Source of the DNA: Chitinophaga pinensis
GTDB taxonomy: Bacteria > Bacteroidota > Bacteroidia > UKL13-3
DNA: 11,807 nt
NCBI GenBank assembly: GCA_943323675.2
Contig: CALPIR020000058.1
Location: 1-11,807, forward strand
Direction of reading: 5' to 3'
The notes under the pieces were generated by a model that did not search any database, had not been told where the DNA came from, and saw only the letters and a program-made list of their open reading frames with translations. This document shows, in pieces, positions 5,627 through 11,807 of the stretch (position 1 is the stretch's first letter; every line of letters starts with the position of its first letter). The position numbers and the translations under genes are program-made.

Positions 5627-7981
5627 TTACTCTTTTATTGTTTTTAACCATGCAGTACCTTCCGTGGTAATAATTTTTACTATATATATTCCACTTTGTA
5701 ATGTGTTGGTATTTAAATTAAATTGATTGTTGCCTGCCAATATATTGACTACTCGTTCAAGTAATTTTTGTCCAGAGATATTAAATAGTTCAATTGTAGC
5801 TGATTCGTTTCGCTTAGCTTCTAAATTTAATTGTAGTATGTTTTGAAAAGGAGTTGGAAACGCATGTAAGTTTAATTCCGATGCAAGGTTATCTTTCAAT
5901 CCTAATGCAAATATTTGAATACTATCTGTTCTAGATTTAACGCAACCGTCATTACTGGTAACAGTTAACTTTACTTGGATTTTCTTAGGTCCGTTTGTTT
6001 TGATGGTAGGGTTTGCTTCGTATGCCTTTATTGCAGTGTCAGATGTAAATGTCCATGCATACGTTTTACCATATAAAGTTTTATTTATAAACGTAACATA
6101 GTTGCCTGTATCTCTTATCCATTCATAATCAATTTCAGGTGTTTCTAATACTTTTATGATTTGAGTGTTTGAGTCTATAATTACGCCTTGTTTGTATAAG
6201 TATAATGTAACTGGATATTGCCCTGTTTTAATAAATGATTTTGTAGTGGTTTTTACATTGGCGAACTGTCCATCACCTAAGTCCCATTTTATTTCGTCTC
6301 CACCTTGTGCATTGGCCGTTAAGCTCACACTTACTGGTCCACATCCGCTTAATCTATTTGCACTAAATGATGCTGATGCATTTATTCCATATTCAAATAT
6401 GATGCTGCTGTCGGGTAGTTGTTTAATATCTGTAACTGCAACGTTAGATGGCTGACGAACTTCACCTACTTTTACGTGTAAATTACTCGCAGGCATTGTT
6501 GTAGGTGTAAAATTTTGATTAGCAGTTAAAGGATATAAATCACTTCCATCTCCTCTATTTATGTTACGTTCTAAGTGTCTTAATCCATCTGCCTGCATAA
6601 TACCTACACCCAATTGTGATGTATCATTGTTTACATTATTGGATGCCTCAGTTAACAACTTTGCACGTGTGGTATTAATATGCCAAATGGCTAATCCTTT
6701 TGATGGTAAATACATATCAAATCCTTTACGCTGACGGTTTTCTAATAGATAGTATTCGTTAGTTACATTAGTATTTATTTTAAAAACCATATCACTATCA
6801 ACTACCGCAAATGGAATCTTATATAACGCAGTATCTCTAATCACTATTGGTGTTACCCATCCCATACGCATTCTGCTCCATGCATCATTTAAGCAAGGTG
6901 TTTTTTCATTATTTAACCAAGGGCCTCCAGCCATTAATGAGTAATTGCCTGATCCTTCATTGTTATATTGAGTTGAGTATAAATCTGGCAAGTCCAATAA
7001 ATGACCGAACTCGTGCGCTGCCACTCCTATTCCTACCATAGAATAGGCCCCACCATTGTATCTTTTTTCAGGGAACATGCCGTAAGCAGATACTTGCACA
7101 CCATCATATGTTGGCCTTTGGTTTGCAGACAACGAAGACCTAAATGACCAAATATAATTATTCGCATTAGGTGCGCTTTGTTCTTCTGCACCTATTCCTG
7201 CGTGCATTAAAATTACTCCATCTACATATTTATCACCATCATTATCAAATTGGCTAAAATCTACGTTAAACGAATCGTTAACATCTTTTAAAGCCCCCAA
7301 TAAAAGTTGACGGGTGGCAGTACTGTAAGATGCACTACTTTTACCATAATACATATATCCACTATCAGCCATTACCCAACCATAAACTATACTTTCTAAT
7401 ATTAATTTGCCACTAGATGTTGCTAAGTAGAAGTCGCGGAAGGATCCCGTGCCATTGTATTTGGGTTGGTTAAGTAACAACTCGAAATTTTCTTTAGCGA
7501 GGGTCGCTCTTAAATCAGGATATTCGACTAAAACCACCAAGATTTTACGATTACCTATGGATGGAAATGGAAACGGCCCAGCAGCTTTATTTAAAGTTTG
7601 GATTGGTTCAAGTTGTTGATGCATTTGCATCATCATATTTTGTTGCGCTGCACTGTATCTTAAGTGAGGTAACACATTGGCTTTCATCTTCACCCCATCT
7701 TTTGCTACTATGCCACTTGTTGTTAAATTTCCTGCATCATCTGTTGTTGCATATTCGAAAAAGTCCGCATTGTTTTTTAATAAGGTAAAGCCATCTTCAG
7801 TTTCTAAGTAATGAATAGCTTCATTGCCGAAAGCCCTTAAAGTAATTTTACTGCCATCGGGTTGCTCAATGGTATTGCTATATGGAGCTACGCTGCAATT
7901 GCTTCGTTGGGCATATGTATAATTTGGATAAGCGAGGGTAATAAGAAGAAATGAAGTGAGTACTTTAAATAAGTTTTTCAT
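5627..7981 (-). CDS. Secreted M6 family metallopeptidase with PKD domains and T9SS sorting domain
   Basis: This 784-residue exported protein has a signal peptide with a likely cut after TYA (residue 24), a propeptide-like region (about 30-140), an M6 catalytic domain (about 143-530) with the zinc motif HEFGHLLDLPDLY (H323, E324, H327, probable third ligand D333; bases 7015-7001 encode the HExxH), two PKD/Ig-like domains (about 535-612, with WDLGDG, and 613-692) and a C-terminal type IX sorting domain (about 703-784, starting around LHAFPTPFQNIL, with LFNISGQKL and SGIYIVKI). It would cross the inner membrane by Sec and the outer membrane by T9SS, then act on extracellular protein, probably as a nutrient-acquiring protease. 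M6 peptidases include InhA. D330 replaces the glycine common in HExxHxxGxPD. It heads a unit with the comF-like gene. Confidence 0.92.
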   Translation of the reverse strand: MKNLFKVLTSFLLITLAYPNYTYAQRSNCSVAPYSNTIEQPDGSKITLRAFGNEAIHYLETEDGFTLLKNNADFFEYATTDDAGNLTTSGIVAKDGVKMKANVLPHLRYSAAQQNMMMQMHQQLEPIQTLNKAAGPFPFPSIGNRKILVVLVEYPDLRATLAKENFELLLNQPKYNGTGSFRDFYLATSSGKLILESIVYGWVMADSGYMYYGKSSASYSTATRQLLLGALKDVNDSFNVDFSQFDNDGDKYVDGVILMHAGIGAEEQSAPNANNYIWSFRSSLSANQRPTYDGVQVSAYGMFPEKRYNGGAYSMVGIGVAAHEFGHLLDLPDLYSTQYNNEGSGNYSLMAGGPWLNNEKTPCLNDAWSRMRMGWVTPIVIRDTALYKIPFAVVDSDMVFKINTNVTNEYYLLENRQRKGFDMYLPSKGLAIWHINTTRAKLLTEASNNVNNDTSQLGVGIMQADGLRHLERNINRGDGSDLYPLTANQNFTPTTMPASNLHVKVGEVRQPSNVAVTDIKQLPDSSIIFEYGINASASFSANRLSGCGPVSVSLTANAQGGDEIKWDLGDGQFANVKTTTKSFIKTGQYPVTLYLYKQGVIIDSNTQIIKVLETPEIDYEWIRDTGNYVTFINKTLYGKTYAWTFTSDTAIKAYEANPTIKTNGPKKIQVKLTVTSNDGCVKSRTDSIQIFALGLKDNLASELNLHAFPTPFQNILQLNLEAKRNESATIELFNISGQKLLERVVNILAGNNQFNLNTNTLQSGIYIVKIITTEGTAWLKTIKE

Positions 7982-8003
7982 TAAATAAATGATGCGTTTA
8001 TAA

Positions 8004-8040
8004 TTAAGAAAATAAAACTAGTCTTTAATTGTTTTCTTAA
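8004..8040. repeat. Inverted repeat in the peptidase/reductase divergent promoter region
   Basis: TTAAGAAAATAA (8004-8015) and TTGTTTTCTTAA (8029-8040) are reverse complements at 11 of 12 positions, separated by 13 nt. It sits 22 nt upstream of the peptidase ATG and 87 nt before the reductase ATG. It could be an operator for either gene, or a hairpin in the peptidase mRNA leader. No regulator can be named. The 146-bp intergenic region shows no strong TAnnTTTG box on either strand (best is TATACTTG on minus, 8048-8041, seven of eight). Confidence 0.45.
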
Positions 8041-8127
8041 CAAGTATATTGTAATTTAGTTCGATAATAGCAGCATTTTTTACAATCTTTTAACAAAATT
8101 GATCTATGCTGTATAACTGTTCCCTTT

Positions 8128-8844
8128 ATGAAAATAAATTATCGTCAGGCTACCATCATTAATATAGTTGATGAATCTCCCGCTGTAAAACGATTCTATT
8201 TTAAATTTCCAGAAACGGAGCATTTTGATTTTAAGCCGGGACAATTTGTAATGATTGACTTGCCTATTGATTCTAAAATAACCAACAGGAGTTATTCTAT
8301 TGCTTCAGCTCCAGGAAATGAGAATGTTTTCGAATTAATTATTGTTCTTAATCCAACAGGAATAGGAACTCCACACATGTGGGAAAACTTCCAAATTGGT
8401 GATACGGTGCCTGTAGCTGGGCCCATAGGTAAGTTTACTCTTCCTGAACAAATTAATAACGATTTATGCTTGATTGCAACCGGTACAGGTATTGCACCCT
8501 TAAGAAGTATGTTACACCATATCATCAATCAAAATATACCTCATAAAAATATCTATTTGGTATTTGGTTGTAGAACCACCCAAGATATTTTGTACAAATT
8601 AGAAATGCAGGAATTAAGTAGTAAATATCCGTATTTCAATTTTATCCCAGTCCTGTCCAGACCCAATGAAGATTGGACTGGCGCCCATGGATATGTGCAT
8701 CATGTATACGAACAAATTTTTGCTGATAAACGTCCCGCAACTTTTTATTTATGTGGCTGGAAAAATATGATTATGGAAGCTCGCGAACGCCTTACCGCAA
8801 TGGGTTACGATAAATCACAAATTAAGTTTGAATTGTATGATTAG
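8128..8844 (+). CDS. Ferredoxin-NADP reductase-like FAD oxidoreductase
   Basis: This 238-residue cytoplasmic flavoprotein of the ferredoxin reductase (FNR) family starts with an FAD-binding beta-barrel (about 1-105) containing RSYSIAS (54-60) and GPIG (98-101), followed by an NAD(P)-binding Rossmann domain (about 110-238) with GTGIAP (119-124), LVFGCR (144-149) and YLCGW (207-211). There is no fused 2Fe-2S or globin domain, so it would pass electrons between NAD(P)H and a separate ferredoxin, flavodoxin or oxygenase component. The usual CGP near the C-terminus is CGW here. No ferredoxin or oxygenase gene is adjacent. It is divergent from the peptidase gene and likely monocistronic. The partner and the NADH/NADPH preference cannot be told from the sequence. 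Confidence 0.87.
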   Translation: MKINYRQATIINIVDESPAVKRFYFKFPETEHFDFKPGQFVMIDLPIDSKITNRSYSIASAPGNENVFELIIVLNPTGIGTPHMWENFQIGDTVPVAGPIGKFTLPEQINNDLCLIATGTGIAPLRSMLHHIINQNIPHKNIYLVFGCRTTQDILYKLEMQELSSKYPYFNFIPVLSRPNEDWTGAHGYVHHVYEQIFADKRPATFYLCGWKNMIMEARERLTAMGYDKSQIKFELYD

Positions 8845-9014
8845 TTGCATTTGGATAATCAGATATTAATTTCAACCCATCATACTGCTATTTTAAATTT
8901 TAATCCCTTTATTGAGGTTAGTAGAAATGAACTACTTAAATGAATTAATATAATAAGCTATCAATAGGTTCTTATATTATAATTTGATGCAAATATTGAT
9001 TTTAAATAAATGAC

Positions 9015-9022
9015 TACATTTG
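9015..9022 (+). promoter_or_regulatory. Predicted -7 box placing rlmB transcription start at its ATG
   Basis: TACATTTG is an exact TAnnTTTG match. A TTG at 8996-8998 lies 16 nt upstream as a possible -33 element, slightly short of the usual spacing. Initiation a few nucleotides past the box falls at about 9027-9030, and the rlmB ATG is at 9030, so the mRNA would have little or no leader. Confidence 0.5.
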
Positions 9023-9029
9023 CCGATAC

Positions 9030-9836
9030 ATGTATCCAAACAGAAAAAACTACGGCAAACCTCAAGGTAACTTTCAAAGAAGCGAAAAACCAGCAGACAA
9101 TAATCAAGCTATATATGGCATACATGCTGTTACAGAAGCTATTAATGCAGGTAAAGAACTTAATAAAATTATTTTTCAACGTGGCGAGTTGGGGCCTTTG
9201 TTACAAAGTTTAACCAAGTTAGCTCGCGATTTAGATATACCCACACAATACGTACCTAAAGAATCAAGTTTATTTCCTCCCAATAAAAATCATCAAGGTG
9301 TCTTAGCGTTTGTTTCTCCGGTTACATACCACAAGCTAGAAAATATCATTCCACAATTATTTGAGGAAGGAAAAGTGCCTTTTATTTTGGTGTTGGATAG
9401 AATAACAGATGTAAGAAATTTTGGCGCCATTGCCCGTAGTGCATATTGCGCAGGCGTTCATACCATTGTTATACCTGATCAAGGAAGCGTCCAAGTGAGT
9501 GAAGATGCAATTAAAACTTCTGCAGGGGCATTACATCATTTGCCAATTTGTCGCGAAAAAAACATGAAAACAGTAATGGAATTATTAAACCAATCGGGTT
9601 TGGTAACTGTAGCTTGTAGTGAAAAAGGTAAAGGCATGATACACCAACTTGATTTAACTGGCCCGGTAGCTATTGTTTTGGGTAATGAAGAAACAGGTAT
9701 CAGCGAAGATATACTAAAACGTTGTTCTGAATTGGCTCGCATTCCGTTGGATGTGGGAGTGCAATCTCTTAATGTATCTGTTGCTGCTGGTATTGTATCC
9801 TATGAGGTGGTTAGGCAACGTATCACCAATGTTTAA
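9030..9836 (+). CDS. rlmB: 23S rRNA (guanosine-2'-O-)-methyltransferase RlmB/TrmH family
   Basis: This 268-residue SPOUT-class methyltransferase would transfer a methyl group from S-adenosylmethionine to a ribose 2'-OH in rRNA, by family in the 23S peptidyl-transferase region. After a basic, polar N-terminal tail (about 1-25) comes the small substrate-binding domain (about 28-100, starting IYGIHAV) and the knotted catalytic domain (about 117-268). The three motifs are visible: LDRITDVRNFGAIARSA (122-138; N130, R136), VLGNEETGIS (216-225) and IPLDVGVQSLNVSVAAG (238-254). An overlapping frame opening at 9010 is not the gene. The ATG at 9030 is the first in frame and immediately follows an exact -7 box. 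It converges with the Crp/Fnr-type gene, with 17 nt between stops. The precise rRNA or tRNA target is inferred from similarity. Confidence 0.92.
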   Translation: MYPNRKNYGKPQGNFQRSEKPADNNQAIYGIHAVTEAINAGKELNKIIFQRGELGPLLQSLTKLARDLDIPTQYVPKESSLFPPNKNHQGVLAFVSPVTYHKLENIIPQLFEEGKVPFILVLDRITDVRNFGAIARSAYCAGVHTIVIPDQGSVQVSEDAIKTSAGALHHLPICREKNMKTVMELLNQSGLVTVACSEKGKGMIHQLDLTGPVAIVLGNEETGISEDILKRCSELARIPLDVGVQSLNVSVAAGIVSYEVVRQRITNV

Positions 9837-9853
9837 GATTCAAGTTGTCGAGA

Positions 9854-10489
9854 TTAAAAATTAACCTCAATAGCGTTACGTAATAATTTCACTTTCCCGT
9901 TGTTTTCCATTTGTTTTAATAATCTAGAAATAACAACACGCGAAGAGTTTAAATCGTTTGCAATTTGCTCGTGAGTTAAATTAAGTGTTTTATTTTGGAA
10001 CGAGTTTTTTTGTTTAATTAAATAGTACTCTAGTCTTTCATCCATTCCGTGAAAAGCTACACTTCTTAATGCATCCAGTACTTCTTGATAACGGTTTCGG
10101 TATGATTCAATCACGAAATAATACCAACTTTTATGTTTTATCATCAAGTCGTCCATGAGTTCTATTGGAATCATTATGGCCTGTACATCTTCAATGGCTA
10201 TTGCCTCAAGATCACTTTTTTTATTGCGTGCTGCACATACAAATGATAAGGCACATGCTTGCCCCGGTTCAAGGTAATACATAAAAAACTCTTCTCCATC
10301 TTCTCCATTGGTAAAAAGCTTTACTCGCCCTTTGGTAACCAACATGGTTGATTTTAAATACTGGCCGCTTCGCATCATCTCCTCGCCAGCTTTAAATTCC
10401 TTAATAGTAGCTTTTGATGAGATATATTGTTTTAAATCCTCATCAAACTGAGGATAATATTTATTTAATAACTCTAATATGTTATTCAT
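9854..10489 (-). CDS. Crp/Fnr family transcriptional regulator
   Basis: This 211-residue DNA-binding regulator has an N-terminal cyclic-nucleotide-binding-like jelly-roll domain (about 15-120), a long dimerisation helix (about 121-150, through SWYYFVIESYRNRYQEVLDA) and a C-terminal winged helix (about 150-211) with the recognition region THEQIANDLNSSRVVISRLL (172-191). The effector pocket reads EPGQACALSFVCAARN rather than the RSA-type cAMP site of E. coli Crp, and there is no N-terminal cysteine set for an iron-sulfur cluster as in Fnr, so the signal is unknown; C79 and C85 lie in this segment. The gene starts 35 nt after pdxJ with no terminator or clear -7 box between them, so they are probably cotranscribed. 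Confidence 0.9.
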   Translation of the reverse strand: MNNILELLNKYYPQFDEDLKQYISSKATIKEFKAGEEMMRSGQYLKSTMLVTKGRVKLFTNGEDGEEFFMYYLEPGQACALSFVCAARNKKSDLEAIAIEDVQAIMIPIELMDDLMIKHKSWYYFVIESYRNRYQEVLDALRSVAFHGMDERLEYYLIKQKNSFQNKTLNLTHEQIANDLNSSRVVISRLLKQMENNGKVKLLRNAIEVNF

Positions 10490-10524
10490 ATTATAGTGGT
10501 AAATGGTTTAATAGTAATGATACA

Positions 10525-11250
10525 TTAAATATGCACTAACAAGCATCTTTTGTAAAGTTGTACCGTGTTTTCTAAACCATAATATAAAGCATCAGCAATT
10601 AAGGCATGGCCTATACTTACTTCTAATAAATCTGGAATATGTTGAGCGAAATAGGTTAAATTCTCTAACGATAAATCATGTCCTGCATTAATTCCCAAAC
10701 CTAACTCTTTTGCTTTTTTTGCTGCTTCAATAAATGGAGCAATCGCTTCTTCTTTTTGTGTAGAGTAATGATGCGCATAACTTTCGGTATACAACTCAAT
10801 CCGATCTGTACCGGTTTCTTTTGCTCCCTCAATCATCTTTATATCTGCATCAACAAAAATGCTAGTGCGAATGCCATTTGACTTAAACAAAGCTATAATG
10901 TCCTGTAAGTAGGTTTTATGTTTGATGGTATCCCAACCATGGTCGCTGGTTAGTTGTCCTTCTGTATCTGGTACCAATGTTACTTGAGCGGGTTTGGTAG
11001 CTAATACCAAATCAACAAACTTTTGCTCTTTAGGATTACCTTCTATGTTAAATTCTGTAGTAAGTACTTTTGTTAATTCGTAAACATCTGCATACCTGAT
11101 GTGGCGCTCATCCGGGCGAGGGTGCACCGTAATGCCATCAGCTCCAAAACGTTCAATGTCTATGGCTATTTTTATTACATCAGGATTGTTTCCACCTCTT
11201 GAGTTACGTAAAGTGGCAATTTTATTAATGTTTACTGATAATTTTGTCAT
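10525..11250 (-). CDS. pdxJ: Pyridoxine 5'-phosphate synthase PdxJ
   Basis: This 241-residue TIM-barrel enzyme joins 1-deoxyxylulose 5-phosphate and 3-amino-2-oxopropyl phosphate to make pyridoxine 5'-phosphate, the last ring-forming step of the DXP-dependent vitamin B6 pathway. Key motifs are SVNINKIATLRNSRGG (5-20), GITVHPRPDERHI (39-51; H43, R45, R49), FNIEGNP (67-73; E70), LVPDTEGQLTSDHGWD (92-107), GINAGHDL (186-193; H191) and EVSIGHALIADALYYG (210-225). The start at 11250 (MTKLSVN) is preferred over an in-frame ATG at 11277: PdxJ proteins begin this way, and a -7 box overlaps the upstream ATG. Residue numbers use the 11250 start. The gene leads a probable unit with the Crp/Fnr-type regulator and is divergent from the glycosyltransferase. 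Confidence 0.95.
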   Translation of the reverse strand: MTKLSVNINKIATLRNSRGGNNPDVIKIAIDIERFGADGITVHPRPDERHIRYADVYELTKVLTTEFNIEGNPKEQKFVDLVLATKPAQVTLVPDTEGQLTSDHGWDTIKHKTYLQDIIALFKSNGIRTSIFVDADIKMIEGAKETGTDRIELYTESYAHHYSTQKEEAIAPFIEAAKKAKELGLGINAGHDLSLENLTYFAQHIPDLLEVSIGHALIADALYYGLENTVQLYKRCLLVHI

Positions 11251-11274
11251 GTGTGTGGTACTATCAAACAAATT

Positions 11275-11282
11275 CAAAAATA
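11275..11282 (-). promoter_or_regulatory. Predicted -7 box for pdxJ
   Basis: Read on the minus strand the bases are TATTTTTG, an exact TAnnTTTG match. Transcription would begin near 11270, leaving about a 20-nt leader before the ATG at 11250. The box overlaps the ATG at 11277, which would therefore be outside the transcript. No convincing -33 element is seen. Confidence 0.45.
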
Positions 11283-11332
11283 GCCGAATAAAGTAGTTTA
11301 AACCTAAATTTTATTATTAAATAAGAATACCC

Positions 11333-11340
11333 CACATTTG
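11333..11340 (+). promoter_or_regulatory. Possible -7 box for the glycosyltransferase
   Basis: CACATTTG matches TAnnTTTG at seven of eight positions and ends 5 nt before the ATG at 11346, so initiation would fall at or next to the start codon. No -33 TTG is seen at normal spacing. Confidence 0.3.
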
Positions 11341-11345
11341 TAAAA

Positions 11346-11807
11346 ATGTACATAGCAGCAATATTATTTGTTATCAGTTTTTTTGTTGTGTTTTACACGT
11401 ACTTCGGTTATGCCATTATAGTTGGGATTTTAGCCCAACTAAAACGTGCAAGTAAAGTGGGTGTGCATCAAATTAACGAGACGTTTGAGCCCAATATAGC
11501 ACTTGTTATACCATGTTATAACGAGAAAGATTTGTTGTTGGATAAAGTTCAAAATTGTTTGAATTTAGCATATCCAAAATCAAAATTGAATATCGTTTTT
11601 ATAACCGATGGAAGCAATGATGGAAGTGATGAATTGCTCAAAAATATGAAAGGTGTGCAGGTATTGCATCAAACCGAACGTAAAGGGAAAGCCGCTGCAG
11701 AAAACCGATCTATGTCTCTAATTAAAGAAGAGATTGTGGTATTTTGTGATGCGAATACTTCCCTTAATCCAATGGCGTTAAAAAATATAGTGAGGCATTT
11801 TGCTGAT
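11346..11807 (+). CDS. Membrane-anchored family 2 glycosyltransferase, 3'-truncated
   Basis: The first 154 codons are present, and the frame is open to the last base, so the gene continues past the window. An N-terminal hydrophobic helix (about 2-30) is followed by a GT-A nucleotide-sugar-binding domain with ALVIPCYNE (52-60), FITDGSNDGSDE (85-96), ERKGKAAAEN (111-120) and the DxD-like metal-binding motif FCDANT (133-138). This arrangement, a membrane segment before the GT2 domain, is like processive or polysaccharide-type GT2 enzymes (for example poly-N-acetylglucosamine or hyaluronan-synthase-like), which use cytosolic nucleotide sugars at the inner membrane. Sugar and product cannot be told; the C-terminal membrane helices, if any, are outside. 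It is transcribed divergently from pdxJ. Confidence 0.88.
   Translation, partial: MYIAAILFVISFFVVFYTYFGYAIIVGILAQLKRASKVGVHQINETFEPNIALVIPCYNEKDLLLDKVQNCLNLAYPKSKLNIVFITDGSNDGSDELLKNMKGVQVLHQTERKGKAAAENRSMSLIKEEIVVFCDANTSLNPMALKNIVRHFAD

Noticed and set aside
8943..8984. Imperfect AT-only inverted repeat before rlmB
   Set aside because: Arms need several shifts to pair and consist almost wholly of A/T; expected by chance here.
9010..9213. Plus-strand frame starting at 9010
   Set aside because: It overlaps rlmB out of frame, would start within the predicted promoter, and has no recognisable domain.
11296..11303. GTTTAAAC palindrome between pdxJ and the glycosyltransferase
   Set aside because: Only 8 bp with no extension; too short to support an operator call.
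1..11807. A new defence, mobile or multigene system
   Set aside because: All larger genes belong to familiar housekeeping, envelope or secretion families, and there are no integrases, transposases, direct-repeat arrays or toxin-antitoxin-like pairs.

Overview
The window is AT-rich chromosomal DNA from a member of the Bacteroidota. Four things point there: a Bacteroidetes-type LptD-like outer-membrane protein, an exported peptidase ending in a type IX secretion (T9SS) sorting domain, near-absence of Shine-Dalgarno sequences, and several TAnnTTTG -7 promoter boxes typical of the phylum. The genus cannot be fixed from the sequence; a Chitinophagales/Sphingobacteriales-like bacterium is a reasonable guess. 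No mobile element, CRISPR array, rRNA or tRNA is visible.

Layout. Bases 1-1997 (+) hold the 3' part of an LptD-like LPS-assembly gene. Bases 2143-3357 (+) encode the E2 subunit of 2-oxoglutarate dehydrogenase (sucB/odhB), closed by a strong palindromic terminator. A gene-free stretch of 490 bp (3358-3847) follows. Next come two small exported thioredoxin-fold proteins (3848-4273 and 4396-4944, +), neither with a CxxC active site. They have separate predicted promoters and a terminator between them. On the minus strand, a large secreted M6 peptidase (7981 to 5627) is followed after 4 nt by a ComF-family phosphoribosyltransferase (5622 to 4945), which ends stop-to-stop against the second thioredoxin-like gene. 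Divergent from the peptidase is a ferredoxin-NADP-reductase-like flavoprotein (8128-8844, +), then an RlmB/TrmH-type 23S rRNA 2'-O-methyltransferase (9030-9836, +). A minus-strand pair, pdxJ (11250 to 10525) and a Crp/Fnr regulator (10489 to 9854), converges on it. The window ends inside a family 2 glycosyltransferase (11346 onward, +).

How the genes fit together. Most of this is ordinary core metabolism and envelope biology: LPS export, TCA cycle, pyridoxal phosphate synthesis, rRNA methylation, flavin electron transfer. Transcription units are short and mostly have their own promoters. I did not find a convincing new multigene system. The points most worth following are the CxxC-less thioredoxin-fold pair (the first protein has no cysteine and appears to lack the stretch that normally carries the active site), the promoter boxes that imply leaderless mRNAs for rlmB and perhaps the glycosyltransferase, and an inverted repeat in the divergent peptidase/reductase promoter region.
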